Positions 8,380 through 16,290 of a stretch of DNA of 64,000 nucleotides are shown here, one piece after another; position 1 is the stretch's first letter, and each line of letters starts with the position of its first letter. The stretch spans positions 124,001 to 188,000 of the forward strand of contig JADKKH010000001.1 of NCBI GenBank assembly GCA_016720585.1. The letters run 5' to 3'. The notes beneath the pieces were generated by a model. It did not search any database. It saw only the letters and a list, made by a program, of their open reading frames with translations, and had not been told where the DNA came from. Source of the DNA: Chitinophagaceae bacterium. GTDB lineage: Bacteria; Bacteroidota; Bacteroidia; Chitinophagales; Chitinophagaceae. The position numbers and the translations under genes are program-made.

Positions 8380-9753
8380 TTAAAAAAAATATCTATACAC
8401 TTCTTCCACCCTTCCCATCAGGACTACCTCAATTTCGAACTTTTTTTTATGCAAACCTTTCTGGTTGTATTTGGAAACAATAATTTTTTCAAAACCCAGT
8501 TTCTCCGCTTCGGCAATCCGCTGGTCAATACGATTAACGGCTCTAATTTCTCCGCTCAATCCCACTTCGCCAGCAAAGCAGATATGAGGTGGCAATGGCA
8601 CGTCTTCATACGATGATAACAAAGCGCAAAGAACCGCCAGATCGATTGACGGGTCTTCTACTTTAATACCTCCTGCTATGTTCAGAAAAACATCTTTCAT
8701 TCCGAAATGGAAGCCACCCCTTTTTTCCAAGACGGCTAATAATAACTGCAAACGGCGTAAATCAAAACCGCTAACAGTCCGCTGTGGTGTTCCATAAACT
8801 GATTGCGTGACCAAAGCCTGCACTTCAATAAGCAAGGGTCGCATGCCTTCAATGGTGGCAGCAATGGCAATCCCACTTAACTGATCTTCTTTTTGTGTGA
8901 TCAATATTTCACTGGGATTTAGCACACCCCGCATGCCTTCATCGGTCATTTCATAAATACCCAACTCTGCTGTACTTCCAAATCGATTCTTTAACGTCCT
9001 TAATATTCTATAGGCATAATGCCGATCACCTTCGAACTGCAAAACCGTGTCCACCATGTGTTCCAGGATTTTCGGACCAGCTATACTTCCGTCTTTCGTG
9101 ATATGCCCGATCAGGAAAACAGGGGTGTTTGTTTCTTTTGCAAAACGTTGGAATTCCGCGGCACATTCCCTGATTTGTGAAACACTACCGGGGGATGAAT
9201 CGATAAAAGAAGTGTGTAATGTTTGTATGGAATCAACAATGACTAATTGCGGTTTTAGTTTTTTTATTTCCTGGAAAATAGTTTGTGTGGAGGTTTCAGT
9301 AAGCAGATAAAACCGGTCATTCTTTAATTTCAAACGGTCTGCACGCATTTTTATTTGTTGTTCACTTTCTTCCCCGCTTATATAAAGAACAGAAACATCC
9401 TTCAGCCATAATCCATTTTGTAAAAATAACGTGGATTTGCCAATGCCTGGTTCACCGGCAACAAGGACCAAACTTCCGGGAACAATGCCTCCACCTAATA
9501 CACGATTCAGTTCAGCATCTGAGGTCATCAGTCTTGTCTCTTCGCTACTCTTTATTTCATTTAAGGTAATTATTTTTGTAGTTCTTTTTCCGCCATTATA
9601 ATCCTTCCAGCCGCTGTTGTCTTTTGAATGGTCCTTTTGAATTAATTCTTCAACGAATGTATTCCACTGACTGCAGGATGGACATTGACCTACCCATTTC
9701 ACACTTTCATACCCGCAATTCTGACAGAAGAAAGATGATTTTACTTTACTCAT
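8380..9753 (-). CDS. radA: DNA repair protein RadA/Sms
   Basis: 457 residues, normal for the family. In order: a C4 zinc finger (CQNCGYESVKWVGQCPSC), Walker A GEPGIGKST near residue 95, Walker B LVIVDSIQT, the RadA signature KNRFG near residue 253, and the C-terminal Lon-like domain (GGIKVEDPSIDLAVLCAL, GEVGLSGEIR). RadA is a RecA-related ATPase that drives branch migration during homologous recombination. It is the first gene of a likely minus-strand unit radA-comF-lipoprotein. Confidence 0.95.
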   Translation of the reverse strand: MSKVKSSFFCQNCGYESVKWVGQCPSCSQWNTFVEELIQKDHSKDNSGWKDYNGGKRTTKIITLNEIKSSEETRLMTSDAELNRVLGGGIVPGSLVLVAGEPGIGKSTLFLQNGLWLKDVSVLYISGEESEQQIKMRADRLKLKNDRFYLLTETSTQTIFQEIKKLKPQLVIVDSIQTLHTSFIDSSPGSVSQIRECAAEFQRFAKETNTPVFLIGHITKDGSIAGPKILEHMVDTVLQFEGDRHYAYRILRTLKNRFGSTAELGIYEMTDEGMRGVLNPSEILITQKEDQLSGIAIAATIEGMRPLLIEVQALVTQSVYGTPQRTVSGFDLRRLQLLLAVLEKRGGFHFGMKDVFLNIAGGIKVEDPSIDLAVLCALLSSYEDVPLPPHICFAGEVGLSGEIRAVNRIDQRIAEAEKLGFEKIIVSKYNQKGLHKKKFEIEVVLMGRVEEVYRYFF

Positions 9754-10221
9754 GCAATAAAATTAAACGTTTGAACAACGATTTAAATTAAAAGAAAAGA
9801 TTAAAAGAAAAACGGGCCGTAAATAGCAACAGAAATAAGGGAAGAAATATTCACCTTTTGTAAGAGGTTCTATAAAAGTAAAAAGGGCCAATCTTACGAT
9901 TGACCCTCTTACTTACTAACCCATTAAATTCTATAGCTAAGTTACAATTAAGCCCCACATTTCAAAATAAATTTTTGTTTCTGTGCATAACTTTCAGGAT
10001 TAGGAGAAGCTAATAAGTGTCTTTTTGTATAGAGATAATATGGATTATAATATGTTGATAGTTAATTATATAGCAAGTATTTATCAAAAAATTACAAGCA
10101 TTTCCACCCAGCTAATTTATTCTGGTATTGTATCTTGAAATGACAAAACGGCTGAAAAAAAGAACCGTAACCAAATGGTCATAAATTTGTTATATAAACA
10201 AGTAACTAAAAGGTTTATAAG
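9754..10221. other. 468-bp intergenic region between divergent radA and the YugP-type protease
   Basis: No convincing coding sequence, tRNA or known RNA was seen. The region is AT-rich. It holds a hairpin at 9884-9907 (10-bp arms AGGGCCAATC / GATTGACCCT with one G-T wobble, loop TTAC), with a T-rich side on the minus strand, and a candidate -7 box at 10182-10189 for the plus-strand gene. The tract 9910-9960 after the hairpin is less AT-rich and could belong to a short untranslated RNA, but nothing proves it. Confidence 0.5.
10182..10189 (+). promoter_or_regulatory. Candidate Bacteroidota -7 box (TAAATTTG)
   Basis: The sequence matches TAnnTTTG, the -7 element used by the main sigma factor of Bacteroidota, 33 bp before the ATG of the YugP-type gene. 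No clear TTTG -33 element is present at 19-21 bp upstream, so support is from one box and its position. Confidence 0.4.
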
Positions 10222-10920
10222 ATGATGTCAAGTGAAATTTTTCTGGTTTCCATGGTGTTTTTAGGTATCAGTTTTCTGGTTTCGGCCATCCTTAAAAGCA
10301 AGTTCAGTAAATACAGCAAAATACCCCTTGCCAACGGCATGTCAGGCAGGGAAATAGCTGAAAAAATGCTCAAAGAAAACAGCATTTATGACGTGAAAGT
10401 GATCTCTGCGGAAGGCTTTCTTTCCGACCATTATAACCCAGCCAATAAAACTGTAAATCTGAGCCCTGATGTGTACTCAGGAACCAGTGTTTCGGCTGCC
10501 GCCGTGGCAGCCCATGAATGTGGCCATGCCGTGCAACATGCCACCTCCTACGGGCCGCTGATGCTGAGAAGTAAACTGGTACCAGCTGTTCAGTTTAGCT
10601 CTATGTTGGTAAACTGGGTACTGCTTGCAGGCATGATCTTGCTGGCTACTACAAAAAACCCCACAGTCCTTTTGGTTGGTATAATAATTATGGGTGTCAC
10701 CGTCTTATTTACCCTTATAACACTTCCGGTTGAGTTTGACGCCAGTAAAAGAGCCCTTGCCTGGCTGGATCGGACAAATGTGACAAACCGGGAGGAATAC
10801 CCTGGGGCAAAGGATGCCTTAAAATGGGCAGCGACTACTTATGTAGTAGCAGCCCTGGCGGCTGTAGTTACACTAATTCAGTATATCATGATTTATTTGG
10901 GAAATAGGGACAGGAGCTAG
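10222..10920 (+). CDS. YugP-type membrane zinc metallopeptidase
   Basis: 232 residues. An N-terminal membrane segment (residues 5-25) is followed by the zinc motif HECGHAVQH (about residue 93) and then two or three more membrane segments (VNWVLLAGMILLA, VLLVGIIIMGVTVLF, YVVAALAAVVTLIQYI). EFDASKRAL after the third segment supplies the further conserved acidic residue. This is the pattern of the YugP/DUF neutral zinc metallopeptidase family; substrates are unknown. It stands alone, convergent with the RNase E/G gene, with a shared terminator in between. Confidence 0.85.
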   Translation: MMSSEIFLVSMVFLGISFLVSAILKSKFSKYSKIPLANGMSGREIAEKMLKENSIYDVKVISAEGFLSDHYNPANKTVNLSPDVYSGTSVSAAAVAAHECGHAVQHATSYGPLMLRSKLVPAVQFSSMLVNWVLLAGMILLATTKNPTVLLVGIIIMGVTVLFTLITLPVEFDASKRALAWLDRTNVTNREEYPGAKDALKWAATTYVVAALAAVVTLIQYIMIYLGNRDRS

Positions 10921-10944
10921 TCCAGTCTGATGGTACAAATAGTA

Positions 10945-10972
10945 AAAGCCCCCCGATCATTTGGGAGGCTTT
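10945..10972. terminator. Bidirectional terminator between YugP-type gene and RNase E/G
   Basis: Arms AAAGCCCCCC and GGGAGGCTTT (10945-10954, 10963-10972) pair with one mismatch around an 8-nt loop, with A-rich sequence before and TTCTT after. It lies between two convergent stop codons (10920 and 10974). Confidence 0.65.
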
Positions 10973-10973
10973 C

Positions 10974-11966
10974 TTATAATTTGATTTCTTCGTCGTGCTG
11001 GTCGAAAAATTTGTATTCAGTTAAGTGGTAGTTACTGTCTTGTTCCAGCCTGGTTTTTTGTCCGAATTTCTTCTTCCATTTTCCCATTTTAGTATTCCAT
11101 AACCAGCCTTTGGTGAGGTAGGCATAAAGAATCGGATGCACCACTAATTTCAGGTTGCTGTTTTTATGAGTGACCAGGTAACTCAGATTTTTTTCGATTT
11201 CATCTTCTAAAAGCAGGGTGGAAGAAATTTTTCCGGTGCCATTGCAACTGGGACAGGCTTCCTGTGTATTGATATTCATCTCCGGCTTCATCCGTTGACG
11301 GGTGATCTGCATAATGCCGAATTTGGAAATAGGCAGTACTGCATGTTTGGCCCTGTCGGGGCTCATATAAACTTCCATTCTTTCCATCAGCTTACGTTTG
11401 TTGTCCGGAAGCTTCATATCTATAAAGTCGACGACTATGATACCTCCCAAATCTCTCAACCGAAGCTGGCGGGCTATTTCTTCAGCTGCTTCCAGGTTTG
11501 TTTCCAGTGCGTTTTGTTCCTGGTTATTACTTACACTTTTGTAGCCACTGTTGACATCTATTACATGAAGCGCTTCTGTATGTTCAATGATAAGATAGGC
11601 CCCGCTATCCATATTCACAGTTTTTCCAAAGGAAGATTTGACTTGTTTGGTGATCCCAAAAGAATCAAATATGGGGGAGCCATTCTGATAAAAAGTAACG
11701 ATATCTGCTTTTTCAGGAGCAATGCGCTGAATATAATTTTTTGTATCCGTAAAAATATCACGGTCGTTCACCACAATCTTATTGAAATCTTCATTCAACA
11801 GATCCCGGAGCATACTGGTGGTTTTAGTCTGCTCACTTAAAATTTTTGAAGTCGCTACAGCGCCTTTCAGGTTGTTCTGGATGGATTGCCACATGTTGAC
11901 CAACGAAGAAAGATCTTCATGCAGATCGGCGGTATTTTTTCCTTCTGCGGCTGTCCGGACAATCAC
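10974..11966 (-). CDS. Ribonuclease E/G family, C-terminal part (separated by frameshift)
   Basis: 330 residues from a GTG that is only the first in-frame start after a frameshift, probably not a real initiation site. It carries the catalytic acidic motif GGIIVVDFIDMK and the zinc-link CPSCNGTGKI, both intact, and the usual C-terminal tail. The preceding N-terminal part is encoded at 11963-12526 in another frame. Together they make a 515-520 residue protein, normal for the Rng-like enzyme of this phylum. This endonuclease processes rRNA and degrades mRNA. See the finding on the AAAA run at 12011-12014: one extra A would join the halves. Confidence 0.85.
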   Translation of the reverse strand: MIVRTAAEGKNTADLHEDLSSLVNMWQSIQNNLKGAVATSKILSEQTKTTSMLRDLLNEDFNKIVVNDRDIFTDTKNYIQRIAPEKADIVTFYQNGSPIFDSFGITKQVKSSFGKTVNMDSGAYLIIEHTEALHVIDVNSGYKSVSNNQEQNALETNLEAAEEIARQLRLRDLGGIIVVDFIDMKLPDNKRKLMERMEVYMSPDRAKHAVLPISKFGIMQITRQRMKPEMNINTQEACPSCNGTGKISSTLLLEDEIEKNLSYLVTHKNSNLKLVVHPILYAYLTKGWLWNTKMGKWKKKFGQKTRLEQDSNYHLTEYKFFDQHDEEIKL

Positions 11967-12526
11967 GCCAAAATTCTTCGACTTGATGGCTTCAACAATC
12001 TTCTGTAATCTTTTCTTTCTTCAGAAGAATGAATTTTTCTCGAAACAGCAACAATATCATTAAAAGGGGTGAGTACAACAAAACGACCGGGCAGGGATAA
12101 TTCACAGCTCAGTCTGGGACCCTTTGCAGCAATGGGTTCTTTCAGAATTTGGACAAGTATGTGCGGCTTGCCCCCTAGTACTTCATTAATCTTTCCTGTT
12201 TTAACGATTTCCGGTTCGATTGTAAATTTTCCAAAATCAAGCCCGGCTTCCCCTTTATCCTGCATACACATATTGGTAAATTTCAGCAGGGATTTGACAT
12301 ACGGACTCAGATCGGTGTAGTGAAGAAAAGCATCTTTCTCAAAACCCACATCCACAAAAGCGGCATTGAGTCCGGGTATTAATTTTTTTACCTTGCCCAG
12401 ATAAAGATCACCTACGGCAAAACGGGCATCGCTTTTTTCGCTATGCAGTTCAACCAGCTTTTTGTCCTCCAAAAGCGCAATTTCTACACCCTGGGGGATA
12501 GCATTAATAATAAGTTCTTTGTTCAT
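11963..12526 (-). CDS. Ribonuclease E/G family, N-terminal S1 part (frameshifted)
   Basis: 187 residues, starting MNKELIINAIPQGVEIALLEDKKLVELH, the usual N-terminus of Bacteroidota RNase E/G. It contains the S1 RNA-binding domain (GDLYLGKVKKLIPGLNAAFVDVG, shown here in part) and the start of the nuclease domain up to VAVSRKIHSSEERK. After that the frame runs into unrelated DYRRLLKPSSRRILA and stops. The expected continuation (RLQKIVEAIKSKNFGVIVR) is present one base off. It is either a real -1 lesion, a ribosomal slip site or a homopolymer sequencing error. Confidence 0.85.
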   Translation of the reverse strand: MNKELIINAIPQGVEIALLEDKKLVELHSEKSDARFAVGDLYLGKVKKLIPGLNAAFVDVGFEKDAFLHYTDLSPYVKSLLKFTNMCMQDKGEAGLDFGKFTIEPEIVKTGKINEVLGGKPHILVQILKEPIAAKGPRLSCELSLPGRFVVLTPFNDIVAVSRKIHSSEERKDYRRLLKPSSRRILA

Positions 12527-12872
12527 TACGTCTTATACCAAACATGAGTATAATTAAGTCCGAATTTTTCTTGAATAATACCGGTGTTGCAGCTGATTAA
12601 TTTCCCTGGAAATTATTACAGATACAGAATCGGAATTACCTAAATGAAACACCTTACAGTTGCCCCGATTTTCATCAGGACTGGTTGCCGGAAATCCGTA
12701 CCAAATGCGGGGAATTAAATGGAGTACTGAGAGCAAATTGATGGGGTGCAAAACAGTACGGCAAACAACCAGTGGACTGAGCGTTTAAGCAAATAAGGCC
12801 TATAAAGTAAATACAGAGATACAAATGCTGTATTTACTTCATATACTTCATACCTTATATACTTTTACCATT
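12527..12872. other. 346-bp gap between RNase E/G and the COX24-type gene
   Basis: No supported gene. An open frame of 65 codons at 12554-12751 (minus) has no recognisable features. The only clear structure is the inverted repeat at 12805-12839. The rest probably contains the promoter of the RNase gene, but I see no box that matches well. Confidence 0.5.
12805..12839 (-). terminator. Perfect 12-bp inverted repeat downstream of the COX24-type gene
   Basis: Arms AAGTAAATACAG (12805-12816) and CTGTATTTACTT (12828-12839) are exact complements around an 11-nt loop. On the minus strand it begins 33 bp after the COX24-type stop and is followed by TTTATAGG, so a terminator is likely, though the T run is weak. 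Confidence 0.5.
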
Positions 12873-12968
12873 TTACTTGTTCCGCTTCTTATGACGGTTT
12901 TTTCTCAGTCTTTTTTTACGCTTATGCGTCGCAATTTTATGACGCTTTCTTTTTTTACCACAAGGCAT
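12873..12968 (-). CDS. AURKAIP1/COX24-domain (mS38-like) small basic protein
   Basis: A 31-residue gene starting MPCGKKRKRHKIATHKRKKR and ending in NRHKKRNK. About two thirds of the residues are Lys, Arg or His. The sequence is near identical in pattern to small proteins annotated as AURKAIP1/COX24-domain proteins throughout Bacteroidota. The eukaryotic homologue mS38 is a mitochondrial small-subunit ribosomal protein, and the bacterial proteins are thought to be ribosome-associated; this role is inferred. It sits between the TPR gene and the RNase E/G gene on the same strand. Confidence 0.88.
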   Translation of the reverse strand: MPCGKKRKRHKIATHKRKKRLRKNRHKKRNK

Positions 12969-13050
12969 ACTCAAATAATTTTTTAATACTGTTAATTAAT
13001 AAGTTTTATCCTGGGCCCGTCGAAGCCTGCCTGATTGCAGACCAGGGATT

Positions 13051-13923
13051 CTACTTTTTCAATTCTTCAATTCTCTTTTCAATGGCCGTTTTCAATTCTG
13101 GTTCTTTGGCAAACTGAAGGCTTTTCTGATACCAACTAATGGCCTTCTTTTTATCCGCCATCCGTTCATACACTTCGGCCAACAACAACAAGGCATCTAA
13201 ATTATCCGGCTTTATCCGGGTAACCGTTTCTAAACGGCTTATTGCTTTATCATATTGCCCGGATATCAGCGAGCCTCTTACCAACATCAACTGGGCATAC
13301 ATGTTGGTGCTGTCTTTTTCAACTACTTCCCTGATTTTCAATATTCCCTCCATAGGAGTGGTAGAAATATTGCCAAAAAGGAAACAGGCGCCCAGGCCTA
13401 CTTTTGATGAATCATTATCCGGGTTAATCTTCAAAGACCTTTCGAACAAATCTTTAGCCTGCAGAGCCTTCCATTGTCTCCGTTCCTGAACATCGTCATT
13501 CTGCAGGTTATCCAAAAACAAACGGGCAGCGAAGGTGAGGGTTTTTTCTGAATTTTCCAATCTGGCAGCTTCGGCGGAATACCAGGCATAGGGTTCAAAA
13601 ATATGGGCTGAATCTGCCCAAAACCTGGCTAACTGGTGATAAACATGAACCTGCTGCTCTTTCACATTACCTCTGGAAATGGAGTTCTCCAGAGTATTTA
13701 TCCTTACCACCTGCTCTGTTGTTAGTTGCTTTTTGGCCAGGATCAGGATTGTGTCAAAGGTAAAAGAAGATGGAACTGGTCCATGGTCATGTCCATCATC
13801 CGGACTATGTTCTGTAGCCGGGTTGGTTTTTTTTTGAGGAACAGTTCTTCCAAAAACAAAGATGCCTGCCGTTAGCGCTACGGCGATAGTTATAGTAATC
13901 CATTGAGGTTTCTTCACATGCAA
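13051..13923 (-). CDS. Membrane-anchored TPR protein
   Basis: 290 residues. One N-terminal transmembrane segment (ITIAVALTAGIFVFG, residues 10-25), a His/Asp-rich linker (DDGHDHG) and then helical TPR repeats covering about residues 95-285, for example AKDLFERSLKINPDN, AISRLETVTRIKPDNLDALLLLA and AISWYQKSLQFA. TPR domains mediate protein contacts; no enzymatic motif is visible. It lies between HU and the COX24-type gene, an arrangement that recurs in this group. The function is unknown. Confidence 0.8.
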   Translation of the reverse strand: MHVKKPQWITITIAVALTAGIFVFGRTVPQKKTNPATEHSPDDGHDHGPVPSSFTFDTILILAKKQLTTEQVVRINTLENSISRGNVKEQQVHVYHQLARFWADSAHIFEPYAWYSAEAARLENSEKTLTFAARLFLDNLQNDDVQERRQWKALQAKDLFERSLKINPDNDSSKVGLGACFLFGNISTTPMEGILKIREVVEKDSTNMYAQLMLVRGSLISGQYDKAISRLETVTRIKPDNLDALLLLAEVYERMADKKKAISWYQKSLQFAKEPELKTAIEKRIEELKK

Positions 13924-14009
13924 AAATTTCAGTTGGCAAAGTTACCTTAAAGGCAAAAGAATCTGGCTTAAAATAAGGAATGTTTTACCTGCTTCAGGAG
14001 GTTGGTAGA

Positions 14010-14330
14010 TTACCCGGCATCTTCACCGGGACCTGTATCTGATTTCAGTTCCTTTAATTTTTTCACTTCTGCCACAAACTCCTTGGCAGGCTTAAAGGCA
14101 GGTATATAATGTTCCGGAATATGTACCGCAATATTTTTCTTGATATTACGGCCAATTTTTGCCGCTCTTTTTTTAGTAATAAAACTTCCAAAACCCCGGA
14201 TATAAATATTTTCGCCTGAGGCCAGGGTGTCTTTTACCTCTTTAAACATAGTTTCAAGAGTTACAAGCACATCTACCTTGGGTATGCCTGTTTTTTCAGA
14301 AATCTGATTGACCAGGTCGGCTTTTCTCAT
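14010..14330 (-). CDS. HU/IHF-family DNA-binding protein
   Basis: 106 residues from the ATG at 14330, chosen because MRKADLVNQISEKTG is the canonical HU start; a further in-frame ATG 60 bp upstream would add a non-conserved leader. The dimer core and the DNA-binding arm (GFGSFITKKRAAKIGRN followed by IPEHYIPAFKPAKEF) are complete. The tail is acidic (SDTGPGEDAG). HU-type proteins bend and compact DNA. It is divergent from mutY, a conserved arrangement in Bacteroidota. Confidence 0.92.
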   Translation of the reverse strand: MRKADLVNQISEKTGIPKVDVLVTLETMFKEVKDTLASGENIYIRGFGSFITKKRAAKIGRNIKKNIAVHIPEHYIPAFKPAKEFVAEVKKLKELKSDTGPGEDAG

Positions 14331-14486
14331 TGTTGCAGGTTTTAGTGATTTTACGAAGACCAATTTATGATAAAATAATATGATAGTCAACTAAATAGGC
14401 AATTTTTTTTCAACCCGAATTGCACTATTCCGTCAAATATGACGGATATTTAATGGCCAAACCCAACCTCAAAGCAGTATCTTTTC

Positions 14487-15569
14487 ATGAATAAAACCGG
14501 TAAGGATCAACTGAAAAGAAAATTTGCTCCGCTCTTATTAAAGTGGAATAAGGAGAAAAATAAGCGGCAAATGCCCTGGAAAGGGGAGAAAGACCCCTAT
14601 AAAATCTGGCTAAGCGAAATTATCCTGCAACAAACCACGGTAAAGCAGGGATGGGCCTACTACAACACATTCATTCAAAGATTTCCGGATGTTCACAAAC
14701 TGGCCAGGGCATCAGATGAAAACGTATTCAAACTTTGGGAAGGATTAGGTTATTATACAAGATGCAGGAACCTGCTGGCAACCGGGCGGTATATTTCAAA
14801 GGAGTTAAATGGAGTATTTCCTTCAACCTATCCGGATTTACTGGCTTTAAAAGGCATTGGACCCTATACGGCTGCTGCTATCTCTTCTTTTGCATTTAAT
14901 CTGCCCTATGCAGTGGTCGATGGGAATGTATTCCGGGTACTGGCAAGGATGTTTGGTATTTCCAAAGCCATTGATTCGACCGGGGGTAAATTTTTTTTTA
15001 CCACCCTTGCAAACGAACTATTGGATAAAAAACAACCCGGGTTGTACAACCAGGCGATAATGGATTTTGGAGCCCTGGTTTGTAAACCGGCATTACCGGT
15101 TTGTTCGGAATGTGTGTTTAAAAAAATCTGTTACGCCTTCCTGACCAACAGTGTACAGGAATTACCCGTAAAAGAAAATAGTACCACCATCCGGAAAAGA
15201 TGGTTTTATTTCCTGGTCTTGGAATATAAAAATAAAATGGCCATCCGTCAGCGGACAGAGAAAGACATCTGGCAGGACTTGTTTGAATTTCCATTAATTG
15301 AATCAGAAGTAGAACTGGATAAAAAGAAAATTCTTCAACAGCTCAAAAAGAAAACGGGGTTGTTGAAAAAGGACTATGATATATTAAATTATTCACCATT
15401 ATTAAAACAAAAGCTTACACATCAATTAATCACAGGCCAATGCATTACGATCCGGTTGAAACAAAAACCCGGCTGGAAGAATGATTGGTTTTGGGTGACC
15501 CCAAAGGAAATAATTAAATATGCATTTCCTCAGTTTATTAATCAATTCTTGCAAAAAAAAGAGAGATGA
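14487..15569 (+). CDS. mutY: A/G-specific adenine glycosylase MutY
   Basis: 360 residues. The catalytic Glu is in SEIILQQT, the helix-hairpin-helix in LLALKGIGPYTAAAI, the catalytic Asp in AVVDGNVFRVLAR, and the 4Fe-4S ligands C-x6-C-x2-C-x5-C in CKPALPVCSECVFKKIC. The C-terminal NUDIX-like domain that recognises 8-oxoG follows. The enzyme removes adenine opposite 8-oxoguanine. It is first in the mutY-ssb-gldE-gldD order typical of this phylum. Confidence 0.95.
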   Translation: MNKTGKDQLKRKFAPLLLKWNKEKNKRQMPWKGEKDPYKIWLSEIILQQTTVKQGWAYYNTFIQRFPDVHKLARASDENVFKLWEGLGYYTRCRNLLATGRYISKELNGVFPSTYPDLLALKGIGPYTAAAISSFAFNLPYAVVDGNVFRVLARMFGISKAIDSTGGKFFFTTLANELLDKKQPGLYNQAIMDFGALVCKPALPVCSECVFKKICYAFLTNSVQELPVKENSTTIRKRWFYFLVLEYKNKMAIRQRTEKDIWQDLFEFPLIESEVELDKKKILQQLKKKTGLLKKDYDILNYSPLLKQKLTHQLITGQCITIRLKQKPGWKNDWFWVTPKEIIKYAFPQFINQFLQKKER

Positions 15570-15697
15570 AAAATCTTATTCAGATGGCAAATACCTTTCA
15601 AAGACCCCTCATTTTTTGATGGTTTCCACTCAAAATATTTTTAACTTTAAATAGCCATCTATGCCTTAGACGATTTATTAACTTAAAGAATAAAACT

Positions 15698-16126
15698 ATG
15701 CGGGGCGTAAACAAAGTAATGCTTATTGGCAACCTGGGCAAAGACCCTGATGTGCAACACCTGGAAGGAAATATTGCGGTAGCTAAATTTCCATTGGCCA
15801 CAACCGAAACGTTTAAGGACCGAACCGGTAAGTTAGTATCCCAAACAGAGTGGCACAATGTGGTACTCTGGAGAGGTCTGGCAGACCTGGCTCAAAAATT
15901 TTTGCATAAAAGCAGCCTGGTATATATCGAAGGTCGTCTGAGAACCCGCAGTTGGGATGACAAGGATGGTCATAGAAAGTTCGCTACTGAAGTTGTGGGT
16001 GAAAATCTTATTATGCTTGAAAAAAGGATAGATAGTGGGGGCACATCCGGGGATGGTGGCCATATTGAAGGCATGGGGGGCAGTGATATGCCGTTGGGGG
16101 ACCCTTCGGAAAGCCTGCCGTTTTAA
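15698..16126 (+). CDS. ssb: Single-stranded DNA-binding protein
   Basis: 142 residues. The OB fold starts MRGVNKVMLIGNLGKDP and continues with WHNVVLWRGLADLAQKFLHKSSLVYIEGRL (cited in part). A Gly-rich linker leads to the C-terminal tip SESLPF, the peptide that recruits repair and replication partners. It protects single-stranded DNA in replication and recombination. It lies between mutY and gldE. Confidence 0.95.
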   Translation: MRGVNKVMLIGNLGKDPDVQHLEGNIAVAKFPLATTETFKDRTGKLVSQTEWHNVVLWRGLADLAQKFLHKSSLVYIEGRLRTRSWDDKDGHRKFATEVVGENLIMLEKRIDSGGTSGDGGHIEGMGGSDMPLGDPSESLPF

Positions 16127-16145
16127 GCATAAATAGTAAATGCAA

Positions 16146-16153
16146 TAACTTTG
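16146..16153 (+). promoter_or_regulatory. Candidate -7 box (TAACTTTG) for gldE-gldD
   Basis: A match to TAnnTTTG 20 bp past the ssb stop, with TTTT at 16121-16124, 21 bp upstream, as a weak -33 element. It is 138 bp before the gldE start, which would give that pair its own promoter. Confidence 0.4.
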
Positions 16154-16290
16154 TTTCGGAAGTGTTGAACAATCCGCTTTTAATAGATGCCACAAAATGG
16201 TAAGAAAAATTCCCGGAGGGCTCAGGGATTTTGAGAAATTTGAATTTACGGGAAGCACGTTTAAAGAAACATATTAAATAAATCCTTGCT

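Noticed and set aside
9884..9907. Terminator or small RNA between radA and the YugP-type gene
   Set aside because: A hairpin exists, but neither flanking gene would be terminated by it and no transcript can be shown; kept only as part of the intergenic entry.
12554..12751. 65-codon frame on the minus strand between RNase E/G and the COX24-type gene
   Set aside because: No domain, no leader, poor composition; likely chance.
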